A stretch of DNA of 64,000 bases. Origin: Evernia prunastri (taxonomy: Eukaryota > Ascomycota > Lecanoromycetes > Lecanorales > Parmeliaceae). Location of the stretch: positions 62,001 through 126,000 of the forward strand of contig NKYR01000017.1 in the NCBI GenBank assembly GCA_003184365.1, given 5' to 3'. Within the stretch, counting starts at the first letter, position 1, and each line of letters begins with the position of its first letter. Under the pieces are notes generated by a model. That model made no database searches. It had not been told where the DNA came from and was given only the letters and a program-made list of their open reading frames with translations. Of the stretch, positions 40,639-51,150 are shown in pieces. A program made the position numbers and the translations under genes.

Positions 40639-42555
40639 ATGGACCAATGTAAAGCTAGCTACACATCGTCCATACAGAAACACATTATCGGTATGACTAT
40701 TTCCAGCGGTGGCCCCGCCTTCGACAGAAAAGCATATGCACCTTTCCAAGCCATCATCGAGAAGGGCAAACAGGCCAGAGCGCAAGATGAACAGGATCAG
40801 TACGAAGCAAGGAAGGCCAAGAGAGAGTTAGACATCAAGAACGCTGCACGTATCAGACATGCTGAGGCTGAAGCTAATCGCCACCGGGCGGAAGAGAGCA
40901 AGCTGTCCATCGACGACCACAAGGGAAAGCTGGTCGATGAGATGACCAAAAACATGAGGGCAATTCTAGAAAACCAGTATCGGGAGGAGATTCGTGAGAA
41001 GGTGTACGAAGAAGAAGACAAGATCGTATCCACATATGAGCAGGACATTAAGGATCAGACAAAGGCCAGACTTGTAAGAGAGCTCGAATCCGTGGTGAAG
41101 GCGAAATTGGAGGCCGAGTTTGAGCCGAAGATCAGGCAGCAATTGACCGTTGACCTTGTGTCGGTGGTGAAGGCAGAGCTGCGAGCGGAGTTTGAGGCAG
41201 AGGTCAGGCAGCAGTTGGCCGAAGAGCACCAAACAGGAGTAAAGGCAGAACTGCGTGCGAAATACGAGGAAGAAATCAAAAATCAGCTTATGATCGACCT
41301 CGAACCTATCATCGTACACAAGCTGAAAAATATACACAGAGACGATGCCGAAAACGAAACTCAGGGGCAAATTGACGCCGCACACACTTTGGACGGGAAA
41401 CCTGTCGGAGCTACTCCCAACAATGTTGATGGCAAGGGAGGCGACTATCCCGACCTAAGTCGACATCAGGATTTCATTAATAAAGATGGTTTCCAGGATG
41501 GTCAGGAAGGGTATGGGTCTGTGCGAAATTTGGAGCGTTCCGACGTTGGTGGAGATGCTGTCGATGTACCTCATGGTATCAAGCGATCACTAAGTGGCGA
41601 AGAAGACGAAGTGGAAGATCCATACGCACGGCACCCGAAGCGTTCTCGAAGCGCATCGTTCAATAGTGAGGAGCAGCATTTGACAAGTGCCTATCAAGAG
41701 GGTGTCAGTGATCTTAACCCGAGCCATCCACCACACATACAGCAACCCTACCAAGGTTTGCGTTACAACGATGAAGAATACCAAGGGTTTCCGCAGGACA
41801 ACCGGAACGCTAGCTGTGACGATGCGCAAGGCAGCAACGGATATAAGACGGACCGTGAAGCTTCGGGCTACAATAGCTCTGACGAGGCTCAAGGGAGTCA
41901 CGAGAACATTCTGGACCGTGAGGGAGTGGAGCATAACAGCGCTGAAGATGTACAAGGGATGGATGCGAATTTCTTGGATGGTGAAGGGGCAGGCTATGAC
42001 AGCGCTGAGGAAGTTCAAGGGACGGATGAGTCTAATCTCTTGCACCACGAAGAGGCAGACTATGGCAGCGAAGAGGACCAAAGGATGGATGAGAACTTCG
42101 TGGACGGTGGAGAGGCATATTTTGGCGGCGCTGAAGATGCCCAAGGGACAAACAGGAACCTCTTATACCACGAAGAGGTAGACTATGACAGCGAGGAGGA
42201 CGTTCAGGGAATGCATGGGAACTTCTTGAACGGTGAAGGGGCAGGTTATGACAGCGCTGGGAATATCCAAGGGGATAGTGGGTACCAATTGGACGGTGAA
42301 ATTACTGAGTCCTATAGCTCAGAGCAGGAGGATGAGGATGAGGACGAGAGTGAGGAAGAAGAGCGATACTCTACCGCTTCCCAGGCCGCCACTCACCCGA
42401 ATGCTGGAAGTGCAGTGATTACATTCTCCAACACTCAGGACACAGCATTCATTTTGAGCGACTCGGAGGATGACGGGGATAAGGGCCCTATGACCTTGAC
42501 CGAGGCTGAACACCGCAACGAGCCTGCCGAAGAGTCACTTCCTCTTGATGCTTGA
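40639..42555 (+). CDS. Unrecognised coiled-coil protein with acidic alternating repeats
   Basis: I do not recognise this protein. A single exon of 638 residues from the ATG at 40639 (a later ATG at 40693 is also possible). Residues about 40-240 are almost entirely charged heptad-like sequence (long coiled coil), including a repeat of AELRAEFEAEVRQQL type spaced about 23-24 residues. A basic KRSLSGEE and HPKRSRSASF segment near residues 315-345 may be a nuclear signal. Residues about 395-555 contain about seven tandem units of 20-22 residues with a conserved E-D-x-Q-G start and a D-Y/G-x-S-A/E end. The C terminus is acidic and carries FILSDSEDD, which fits a SUMO-interaction motif. A scaffold or chromatin-related role is a guess. 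Confidence 0.7.
   Translation: MDQCKASYTSSIQKHIIGMTISSGGPAFDRKAYAPFQAIIEKGKQARAQDEQDQYEARKAKRELDIKNAARIRHAEAEANRHRAEESKLSIDDHKGKLVDEMTKNMRAILENQYREEIREKVYEEEDKIVSTYEQDIKDQTKARLVRELESVVKAKLEAEFEPKIRQQLTVDLVSVVKAELRAEFEAEVRQQLAEEHQTGVKAELRAKYEEEIKNQLMIDLEPIIVHKLKNIHRDDAENETQGQIDAAHTLDGKPVGATPNNVDGKGGDYPDLSRHQDFINKDGFQDGQEGYGSVRNLERSDVGGDAVDVPHGIKRSLSGEEDEVEDPYARHPKRSRSASFNSEEQHLTSAYQEGVSDLNPSHPPHIQQPYQGLRYNDEEYQGFPQDNRNASCDDAQGSNGYKTDREASGYNSSDEAQGSHENILDREGVEHNSAEDVQGMDANFLDGEGAGYDSAEEVQGTDESNLLHHEEADYGSEEDQRMDENFVDGGEAYFGGAEDAQGTNRNLLYHEEVDYDSEEDVQGMHGNFLNGEGAGYDSAGNIQGDSGYQLDGEITESYSSEQEDEDEDESEEEERYSTASQAATHPNAGSAVITFSNTQDTAFILSDSEDDGDKGPMTLTEAEHRNEPAEESLPLDA
41821..42300 (+). repeat. Tandem 60-66 bp coding repeats (20-22 residues)
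   Basis: About seven in-frame units encode the pattern EDVQGMD-N-LDGEGAGYDSA. Neighbouring units alternate between a DGEGAGYDSA type and an HHEEADYGSE type, so the larger period is about 126 bp. The first and fifth full units are nearly identical, suggesting duplication of a two-unit block. Confidence 0.8.
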
Positions 42556-42898
42556 GGTGCATAACGGGGAGCAAAACAGCATACACTTGGAGTTCCGGAG
42601 GTTTCATCTCGGGCATCAGCGCATTATACCCTCACAATGATTTTCCGTCGGAGTCTTGTCCGCAGACAGCGAGCGTTGGAGCGGACGGATCTAAGATTTT
42701 CTTGCGCATAGCTTTCATATGGACTTTTCTGACTTGACCACTAGCCCCAGGATAGCAGGCAATTGAACACTGCATCAAAACGACATTGCCGCCCAAGGCT
42801 GTCTTGATTCACGAGGTCCTTTGCAAAAGTGTTATATTACCAACAGGCACGAACATATAGACGGCGGGGAAAAGAAACGTTAGCTTTCTTGATTTTTA
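42556..42898. other. Spacer between convergent genes
   Basis: 3' regions of the coiled-coil gene and of the SUR7/PalI-type gene. No gene recognised. Confidence 0.5.
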
Positions 42899-44086
42899 CT
42901 AAATACGTGATGACTTTTTACGCCCAAAGAGCCCCCTTCTTTTCTCCCGCATCTCATGGGGGGGCACCTCTCCGCTCTGCCTCCATGCCTTGGCACGCCC
43001 AGTTTTCTTTCCCAATTTCACGTCGCGCCTGCTGGCACAACAGCAGCACAAGCCTAGCCTGATTGATTTCGGGGTTAGTAATCCTCTTTTGGATGGGTTC
43101 TGGAGTCAGGACACATCTTCCATGGGGTCTTCGCCCTCAAAACATGAGGAACAAGATAATAACCAACAGAAAAGGTAACTCACTGAACCAACCATCCCAT
43201 GATAGCACATGCGCTAGCCACCCACATGAATGCAAACATCTTGACCCCGATCTCTGGTACGATGTTAACCTCGCCTTCGGCGCTCTTGATGACCTTGCTG
43301 AATATAATGAACATGACGGTGGCGATAATGCTGGCGGCAGTTGTCGAGAGGGCGCTGAGAAAGGCGAAGATGGCGATTGGAAAGGTTGCCCAGCGCGTGT
43401 AAACACTGAGAGGGGTGAGAAAGATTGAGACAAAGCAGGTGCATGCACCGGTCAGAAAAAGGGCGAACATCCAGTGAGAGGCCGTTCTCACGAGAGAGAG
43501 AGCGGAGATGACGTTTGCAGGCAGGGCAACTTGGTTTTGCAAATTAGCATCTTCCGATACGGCGAGCAGTGGGAATAGGAAGTGGCGTACTTGTGGCACC
43601 AGCAAGTAGCTGGTTGAGGATGATCTCCACAGGATTGAACCAATACAGTGTCTGCGGCTTGGTACAATCCGTAATATCGTTGCCATAGCCCTCGCAGTAA
43701 TTCCAAAGCCCGACTTGATAGAAGTCGTGGAGCCCTAATGTCCTTGCGATTGAATTGATGAGGGTAGCTTGGGGGATAGCCTGGGGAATGATATGGCTGA
43801 GGTCGAGCTTCAGGAAGTAAATGCTCCCCACGACTGCCCGGTGAGCACTTGTATTACCAACCTCGACAAGGATGAGGAAGACGAGGGCGATAAGGAAGAG
43901 GAGAGAGGTGAGGAGGGAAAAAGTGAGGCGAGTGCGGGTCGCTGCCCTGAGGGTAGATGGCGAAGGATGTAGAGCTTCATTGTTAGGAGGAGAAAGGCCG
44001 GAGGAGGAAGGAGAGGTAATCGCCGTGCGTTTCTCTTGCGGGATTCTGCGTGAGCGACTGGTAGAGACGAAAGCTGGAAGAGGCAT
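42899..44086 (-). CDS. SUR7/PalI-family plasma membrane protein
   Basis: Family members are four-span plasma membrane proteins of eisosomes or the pH-sensing Pal pathway. Three exons: 44086-43591, 43529-43184 and 43058-42899, giving 333 residues. A membrane segment follows the Ser/Arg-rich start (LTFSLLTSLLFLIALVFLIL, about 53-72). The extracellular loop holds LWNYCEGYGNDITDCTKP, the W-x-Y-C ... C signature of the family. Three more spans follow (about 192-300). The last exon gives QLGLCCCCASRRDVKLGKK, the cysteine cluster and basic tail typical of the group. In unspliced sequence the second exon appears to end at a TGA that is really inside the GTGAGT donor. Assignment to Sur7 versus PalI-like subgroup is open. 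Confidence 0.86.
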
Positions 44087-45236
44087 TATTGTTGGTGATG
44101 AATGGAGAAGGACAAGGTGGGGATCGGGGAAGGCGGCTTAAGTAAGAGAGAGAAGGTGACAGTGGTGAGTAAGAGCAAGGAGGATATAAGGGAGAGTTAG
44201 AGGAGGGATGAGTATTGACGCTTCACTTTGCTCAACGAAGGAAGATGAGAGAAAGATCATGTCGGAGTGTTCTCAGGTACTGGTACTCGTAACGCGTAAT
44301 GGAGGCTCGGCACCGGCATGGATAGGATAAAGATAAATACTTTAGTATGACTGGTATATATATATATATATATATAGACATACGGAAAAGACAACGGTAA
44401 ACTTATTCCTTTGAATCTGTTCTACTCGTACCCTTTGAATTGTTTGGTAACATTAACAATATCATTATTATCATTCATCATCATAATATTTAATGGTTTC
44501 GAGAAGGCTAAAGTGTAAAAACAAAAAAACAAAAAAAACAAAAAAAACAAAAAAAAAATTATAGCCGGTTCTGACATCATCAAGTTAGTAGTGTACAGTA
44601 CGCACAAATGTTTAATCTTTTCCCGTCTCTGTCTCAACAGAACATGTGCTAAGTATTGGATTTATTATTACTCATTGATTACTTTATTCTGATGTTCTAT
44701 GATTTTTTTAAGTGACACAGTGACGCAGCCTTTCAACGCCCCTAAGTCAAGACGCGTCGTCTCCCTTCCACTGCGAACACTTGACATTTGATGGTCTTAC
44801 AGTAATTATTAACTTATCCTGCCTACATACTTTGCATTTTCTCTTTGATTTTTGGTTTTTGATTACATCTCTCCGTCATATATTTATTGTTGTCAGTAAT
44901 TTTTTTTATTTTTATTATCGTCATTCAATTAGAGTATGGTTGAATTCCGAATTGATGTGTGGGAGAAAGAATAAAAATCAATTGTCGTTTCGGCCTCAGC
45001 ATTTAAGTTAAACAAATCTTTCTTGTGTCTGTCTGGCTGTCTGTCTCTTTCCCGATCCCATCCCTACTCTCTACTTTCTACCCTCTCTTCTTAGACCAAT
45101 ATATATCCCTGTCTCAAACCTTCTTCATCCTCGCATTCATTCACGGAGCCTGCCGAGCAACCTCCTTCTCGATACTGCTTCACATCCACCTCTTTCTCCT
45201 CCCTTCGTCACCTGCATCGTCCCCTCGGAACACGTA
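44087..45236. other. Divergent AT-rich promoter region with simple repeats
   Basis: Promoters of the SUR7-type and PLC-like genes. The region contains a TA microsatellite, an A-rich CA7-9 tract (about 44519-44560) and a pyrimidine-rich leader before 45237. No coding sequence is supported. Confidence 0.55.
44354..44376. repeat. (TA)n microsatellite
   Basis: About eleven uninterrupted TA dinucleotides upstream of the SUR7-type gene. Confidence 0.95.
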
Positions 45237-47127
45237 ATGTTCTTCTTTTCCCCCCTCACCCTACTTCTTGCCATTGAGGCCGGCGCCCAGGTGGCATCCG
45301 ATATCCAACTCTCAGCCTCCGTAACAACAGGTACCAGCATATCCAACTTGGGAGGAGACCTCCTTCCTACTGGCTCCGACGTTTCCTACCTTTCGTACAC
45401 CACCACGTCCACCGTCAATGGCACCGTTGCCGTCTTCCAGACGACCATGGCCGCGCTCAACGCCTCATCTTCGTCGACCTCTACGCACTCATCCTCAACA
45501 AGGGTGACTCTCTTACAAGGCTCTTCGCGCTCATCTCCAATACCTTCGAATGGTACAATGGCAGGAAACTCAACTGTCAGCAGAACGTCGACCTCAGCTC
45601 TTCCAACAAATACGCAGGTACGTATCTTGGTTTGCGAGCAATCCGGGGCCACTCTCCGTATTCCAGAAGTAGAGAACCGCCTCAAATCCTCGGGAATCGT
45701 ATTGTTGCTTAGGTGAAATGCCATGCTTTGGCATCACAAGAATCTTTCTGCTGTTAAATGCGTCTCATTCCTTGGTTCAATTTCCCAAAAAGAAAGACAC
45801 TAATCCTGAAATTTGCGCAGGCATGCAACAATTATCCCGAATTCTGCAGTCGAAAGTATAGCAATATTACATTTGTTGGGGCACACAGTCAGTCATCCTT
45901 TCCGACCTGTCTTTGCCTGGTACATGCCGCGTTTTGAGTCGCAAGACAGAAGTAAACATTCGCCGGACATGTCTCACGGCTCGTATCTAACCACAAAAGA
46001 CTCATGCTGATTCTGAAATCATACAGACAGCCCCTTCGCTCTGCTCAACAACGCCGCTTCCAATCAGCAGCTTGGGGTCATCGATCAGCTCAACGATGGC
46101 ATAAGAATGCTCGAAACTCAAACACATTACAACGCTACCACCAGCACCTTATCTTGCTGCCATACGTCCTGCGATCTTCTCGACGTTGGTACGGTCCAGT
46201 CCTTCCTCGCGAACATAACTGGCTGGATCAAGACTCACCCTTACGATGTGGTCACTATACTTTTGAGCAATTCCGACTTCATCGGCGTCGGCAATTATAG
46301 TGCGCCAATTGTAAACTCTGGACTTGTCAACTACGCTTATGTGCCGCCCCAAATACCAATGAACATATCGTCCTGGCCTACCCTGTCCGAGATGATTTTA
46401 ATGGGAAAACGAGCGATCATATTCATGGACTGTGAGCCTTTTTCTCCTGATTAATCACTGCGTTTTGAGGGTCCAAGACCAGTCGTAGGAGTCAACCACT
46501 CTTGGGACATGTTTCACGACCGCAATTCGGGCCCAGAAGAGATATGCTGACTCCAGAAATCATAAAGACAACGCCAATCAGACCGAAGTCCCATACATTT
46601 TGGACGAATTTAGCCAAATGTGGGAGACACCTTTCAGTCCTACCAACCAGAGCTTTCCTTGCACCCAGCAAAGGCCGCCTAATTTGCCCCGTCAAGCCGC
46701 AGAAAACAGAATGTATATGGCGAACCACAACCTCAATACAGAGATTTCTCTCGCCGGAACAAGCATTTTGGTGCCAACTCTGGCGCTCATCAATCAGACA
46801 AATGCACTAAACGGGACTGGAAGCCTCGGTCTCATGGCCAATAATTGTGCCGGTAAGCTAGATTCAGTACTTTGCGGTCGTGAAGGTGCATTGCTAATGC
46901 TTGTCATAGCGGCATGGTCCAACTCACCTAATTTCCTCCTCGTAGACTACTACAACCAGGGCTCTTCGCCTGGCTCTGTTTTTGAAGTTGCCGCTCAGCA
47001 TAACAACGTTACCTACAACCGCGCTTGCTGTGGGCTGGTACAGTCCGCGGCGTACTCTTTGCGACCAAGCAGCTCGTTGCTGATGACGATGAGTCTTTTG
47101 GGAGCGTTTGGACTGCTAAGTTCGTGA
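45237..47127 (+). CDS. Secreted, probably GPI-anchored PLC-like phosphodiesterase
   Basis: Five exons: 45237-45617, 45821-45887, 46027-46431, 46568-46852 and 46910-47127, giving 451 residues. A signal peptide (about 1-18) is followed by a Ser/Thr-rich stretch of about 100 residues, likely O-mannosylated. The catalytic-barrel part begins at ACNNYPEFCSRKYSNITFVGAHNS, where the His of GAHNS matches the first catalytic His of PI-PLC X domains, and continues with DQLNDGIRMLETQTH, CCHTSCDLLDVG and HPYDVVTILLSN. Many N-glycosylation sequons (N-x-S/T) are present. The C terminus is a short hydrophobic stretch (SSSLLMTMSLLGAFGLLSS) after a small-residue region, as in GPI-anchored proteins. The calcium-binding residues of true PI-PLC are not clear, so activity is inferred. 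Confidence 0.87.
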
Positions 47128-47823
47128 TGGATTCGTTTTCGAAAGTTTGGCTTGTATAGCGAAAGGAGTCATATTCAGATGCGCATGTGGGGATAATGAG
47201 GCATCGACTGATCTGTCCTGTCTCGCGCATTGGATGTAGACCTTGGTTCACAGCCAGGATGAAGCAGTAACTGCGCAGCAAGTATTATGTAGATATGCGA
47301 ACTTTACAAAACCGTGACTTCATGCGATTAGCCGCACGAGCCTTTGAAGAAGCCAGAAATAGAATAATGTTTGCGTCTGAAGAGTGGCCAAGGCCACTTA
47401 TTCAAAATTGTCTTGGGGAAACAGAAACGGAGCAAAGGATCGAAGTTCTCTAGGTTTTTATGAGCCGAGAAAGGATCTAGTCATTGCTATTATGTATTAG
47501 AGCGAACAAAATTGAGGTGCTCAGTGGTGGACTGGTAGCTTAATATTGTTTAGGTCCATCTCAAGCATTGCACTACTTTAGCTAGTACCTAGGGTGGGTA
47601 AGCATGGTAAGGTACCTAAGGTATTTTCTAACACTTCTCTATATGTAGGTAACACATCCATGATGATACTGAACCTTTAAGTTAATCCACCCTCTCCCTA
47701 CCACACTGCCGCCCTACCCCACTGAGCAAGCCACCAGCACTGTATAGATGTTATTCTTGACAGATCATCGAAATGACACTTCCAAGATGCTTGGCTCCAC
47801 CGTAACATTCCTTCTTCTGTCAT
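47128..47823. other. Spacer between convergent genes
   Basis: 3' regions of the PLC-like gene and of the large disordered protein. TACCTAGG/GGTACCTAAGG words recur near 47580-47630. No gene recognised. Confidence 0.5.
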
Positions 47824-50800
47824 CTACTCCTCCTCGCTCTCGCTGCAGAAATCTTGATGTTCATGATCGTCGTTGGATATAGCAGTGGAGACACATGTCT
47901 GACCGCCCAACCCATCACCCTGCTCCAAAGGTGCCACTTGCCCTGCATCTCTTTCTGCATCCGCCTCTCCATCTGCATCCGCATCCACACCTGCATGCGC
48001 TTCCGCTTCCGCTTCCGCTTCCAATTCTGCTTCCAGTTCTGCTTCGATTGCTGCCGCCATCGCAGCATCCGCAGTGTCGTCGTCGTCATCGTACATGACA
48101 ATGTCGGCATCCGGTGAATTCGCACCATTTTCTTCACCGTCTGTAAAAAGCGAATCCTGATCATCCGATAGCGGTTTTGCCCTTCTCGATCCGTGCATGG
48201 CTTGCTTTACCTCAACGTCTTCTTGATACAGTCGATCATCCAGCGTCTTTTGAGGCTCCTGTGGACCCACTTCTTCCGACGGCTTACGAACCTGCTCCAG
48301 GCGTTTTTCTGCTTTGGCTGCTCTCCTGTCTTGCTTTTGAACACGCATGGCATTGTCCAACGAATTTCCCTTCTGGATCAACTGCTTTGCATTTTCCTTC
48401 TCGCGCTTCTTCTTCTCTACAGCGTTTTTCCTATAGCCCTTCGCCCTCTCTTTTTTGGCTTCGGCGTTCAAGACTACCTTTGGTTGTTTTCGGGTTTGCC
48501 TCGTTGCCTTTCGGCCAGTCCCAGTCTCGGGCAGAGGCGCCACACTGCCTGCTGCTGAAGATTGTGCAGAAAGAACGTTCTGCTCCTCATTGCTTTGTGA
48601 GGATCGTCTCGCATTCGGTAGCCGAACTCGCTGTCCAGTCTCTGCTCCTTCTCTAAAAGGATGTTTCCCAACGAGCCAGGAAAGAGGTTTCTCAGCCATG
48701 CGAGAAATTGCTTCTCTTTGGATTTCCATAGCTTCCAGATCTCTGCCTTGTGAGTCTTGATCCGGTGGTTGTCCGCTTTGTGACTTTGAGTTGTGAATAG
48801 GATGATCAGCTTGTGGGTATTGGCCTGGTGGAGAGCTAAAGGGCAAACATTCGGCCTGAACGGATGACTGATGCATCCGGCATACCATTTCGTCACGTGA
48901 GGCCAAGAACGACGGCGGTTGAGAGTCATCCGTCAAATTGATGGTCACACAATCCCTTGAGACCTTTTCCACAGGATGTTCACTGTTCTGACTAATGGTT
49001 GCCACTGTGCTAACGCTGGCACTGCATGGGTGATCCGAGTAACCCCATCTGGTTGATCCATTGCGCATTAAATCTGCGCTGTTGTGGTTCGCTGCAGCAA
49101 ACACTGGTTGCTCGGAAGCCTGGGACGAAGCGTTAGCTACGTTTGCGTTAGTTTGTCTGCCATAAGTAGCAGCGCCAACTGCACTGGGTGAATGATTCAG
49201 CCGAATACGCTGAGCTATTGAGCTGGGGTTGCCAGTGCCATCCTCTTTCCGTATTGCTGCAAGGAGCCTGTGGTGCTCGTTCCAAACTCGCTTGTACTGA
49301 CGCTGTAGCGTGCATCCACTTTGTTGCATAGCACCGATTTGCTTGTCTTTCTGTGCAACAACCTGCTCGTAGTGCTCTATTTGTTGGGTCAGACCAGCAT
49401 TTTCCTGTTGAAGGCTCTCGAATCCTTTCTTCATGGCAGTATTAACGGACTGCAATTTTGTGTTTTCTGCTCTCAGTGTTCGCATTTCTCTTTCTAGAGT
49501 GGGCACAAGAGACTTGACCTCCTCGTAGCTGTAGTTGGGTTTGACTCCTAACCGTCGGCTACTATACTGCGAGCCACCAGCAGCCATTGTACCATCCTTG
49601 GGTAAGGAGGGGTCGGTCACGTGCTGATGATAGGAGGATTGTGTTAAGGCTTGACTAAGATTAGACCTAGATGCGAAGCCTATGTCCTGCCTCCTGGAGA
49701 GACTGATCTCGTGTCGATGTTGAAAATTTGAGTTGGATTGCCAATTTTGCGAGGAAGTGTCGTCAGCATGGAAAGACGTGTCCACTTGGCCACGAGGAAG
49801 GTCCAAGATGTTTTGGTGGAACGAAGTATTGTTATGATATGAGAGTATGCTTGGGAAACATGTTGGAGAGCTTGGCTGATCCTGAGGTGGAGTTGGCATT
49901 GAGTGGGAGAAATCCATGTTCATTGATGTACACGTTGACGCGAGGTTTGGTAATGAAGCGGAGCGTCTTCGAGCGTTCAGAGGATAATCAAAAAATTTAT
50001 ACAGGCTGAGATTACTGGGCAATGAAGACGAAGGATATGAGCTCGAGAATTGTGTACGGGCGTGAAGACTCGTAGATGTATGAAAAGAACTAATCGGACA
50101 TAGGTGTCGATGACCTTCGCCAGGTGTGAATGGAGCTGCTAGCAAAGGGGCGGGTAGCTTAGCGCGCTGAGGAGTTTTCGGCTTGGCTGGAAAATGGCTG
50201 GTCCAAGACCTATTCACTTCTGGTCCGGGCTTCAACACATAGTTTCGAATACTTGCGGTAGTGTCGGGAAGTAGGCGCAAATGCTTCCAATTTTGCATGG
50301 AGATGGGTTTCAGAGACCCGGTAGATTGATAATGCATTATCAGGTCCTCTAGTTCTGGGTTCTGTTGAGAATAAGCACGAGCAGTATCTGAGCTACGTGT
50401 TATTTGGCGACATGCGTTTGGTTTGCTAGGGGCTGGGCTTCCTCCGATTCCGCTCCAAGAAATGCCAAACGTTGCAACGGATGGCTTTTTCTTTTCTGGA
50501 TAAATATCGTTGTTTTGAGAATGTTCTTGATCGTGATGCATCTTATGTGGGGTTTTACATGCCGCTTCTCTTTCCCTACTAACTTTTAAATCTCGCATTC
50601 CATTCATTGCACGACTACCAAGCTTCGTCCATTTCGTGGCATCAGAAGGACAGTCGTCATGTTGACAGCCATTAGCATCGCTAGTCTCACCCGTGCCCGT
50701 TATTTCCTCATCGTATCCAGCTGCGACGACAGAATTGACGCGGTGAGGTGCCACGCCCTTGCTCTGAGTGAAGCGCCGGTCTTGGTCTACTGGAACGGTC

Positions 50801-51150
50801 GCTTGTGAGAATTCTGCTGATTCTGGGTCAGGATCTGGAGAGCTGATTGGGCTACTGGGCCCATCGAGTACAGCTCTTTCCTGGGCTGGATGCTCTGGCA
50901 GCGTCTCAGTCTTGAAAGACTTCCGTGGTTGCGAGATTTCAACCTGTTTGCTTCCTGGTTTCTTTGGATTGCTCTCGGCGGAAGTCCCTGATCTCTTCTC
51001 ATCCGTTCTCTGAATCTGTGATCCGGGGAGAAGTGTAAGCCCCAGATCGTGATTTGTGAACCTACCCCATGGTGTTTTCTTTGGAGAAGCATAACTACCT
51101 TCTTTCCTCTCTTGATCTCCACTCATCTTCTTGAGGGATGAGGGAGTCAT
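47824..51150 (-). CDS. Large unrecognised disordered protein with a central coiled coil
   Basis: I do not recognise this protein. A single open frame of 1108 residues (ATG at 51150; second ATG nine codons on). Residues about 1-540 are Ser/Pro/Gln-rich with no folded domain I can name. A short conserved-looking part, NPELEDLIMHYQSTGSLKPIS, lies near residue 265. Residues about 543-615 form a leucine-heptad coiled coil (LEREMRTLRAENTKLQSVN, ENAGLTQQIEHYEQVV). Residues about 880-960 are strongly basic (KKERAKGYRKNAVEKKKRE). Near 1020-1060 lies an acidic low-complexity tract of EAELEAE, EAEA and DADAD type, encoded by CTTCCG-like hexamers on the plus strand. It may be a septal, cytoskeletal or nuclear scaffold, but that is speculation. 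Confidence 0.68.
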   Translation of the reverse strand: MTPSSLKKMSGDQERKEGSYASPKKTPWGRFTNHDLGLTLLPGSQIQRTDEKRSGTSAESNPKKPGSKQVEISQPRKSFKTETLPEHPAQERAVLDGPSSPISSPDPDPESAEFSQATVPVDQDRRFTQSKGVAPHRVNSVVAAGYDEEITGTGETSDANGCQHDDCPSDATKWTKLGSRAMNGMRDLKVSREREAACKTPHKMHHDQEHSQNNDIYPEKKKPSVATFGISWSGIGGSPAPSKPNACRQITRSSDTARAYSQQNPELEDLIMHYQSTGSLKPISMQNWKHLRLLPDTTASIRNYVLKPGPEVNRSWTSHFPAKPKTPQRAKLPAPLLAAPFTPGEGHRHLCPISSFHTSTSLHARTQFSSSYPSSSLPSNLSLYKFFDYPLNARRRSASLPNLASTCTSMNMDFSHSMPTPPQDQPSSPTCFPSILSYHNNTSFHQNILDLPRGQVDTSFHADDTSSQNWQSNSNFQHRHEISLSRRQDIGFASRSNLSQALTQSSYHQHVTDPSLPKDGTMAAGGSQYSSRRLGVKPNYSYEEVKSLVPTLEREMRTLRAENTKLQSVNTAMKKGFESLQQENAGLTQQIEHYEQVVAQKDKQIGAMQQSGCTLQRQYKRVWNEHHRLLAAIRKEDGTGNPSSIAQRIRLNHSPSAVGAATYGRQTNANVANASSQASEQPVFAAANHNSADLMRNGSTRWGYSDHPCSASVSTVATISQNSEHPVEKVSRDCVTINLTDDSQPPSFLASRDEMVCRMHQSSVQAECLPFSSPPGQYPQADHPIHNSKSQSGQPPDQDSQGRDLEAMEIQREAISRMAEKPLSWLVGKHPFREGAETGQRVRLPNARRSSQSNEEQNVLSAQSSAAGSVAPLPETGTGRKATRQTRKQPKVVLNAEAKKERAKGYRKNAVEKKKREKENAKQLIQKGNSLDNAMRVQKQDRRAAKAEKRLEQVRKPSEEVGPQEPQKTLDDRLYQEDVEVKQAMHGSRRAKPLSDDQDSLFTDGEENGANSPDADIVMYDDDDDTADAAMAAAIEAELEAELEAEAEAEAHAGVDADADGEADAERDAGQVAPLEQGDGLGGQTCVSTAISNDDHEHQDFCSESEEE
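48000..48055. repeat. Hexanucleotide coding repeat (Glu-Ala tract)
   Basis: Tandem CTTCCG/CTTCCA/CTTCTG hexamers on the plus strand encode alternating Glu and Ala or Leu in the minus-strand protein. Such tracts vary in length between strains by slippage. Confidence 0.8.

Noticed and set aside
41590..42181. Long open frames on both strands over the repeat region
   Set aside because: They are shadows of the repetitive, compositionally biased coding strand of the coiled-coil protein.
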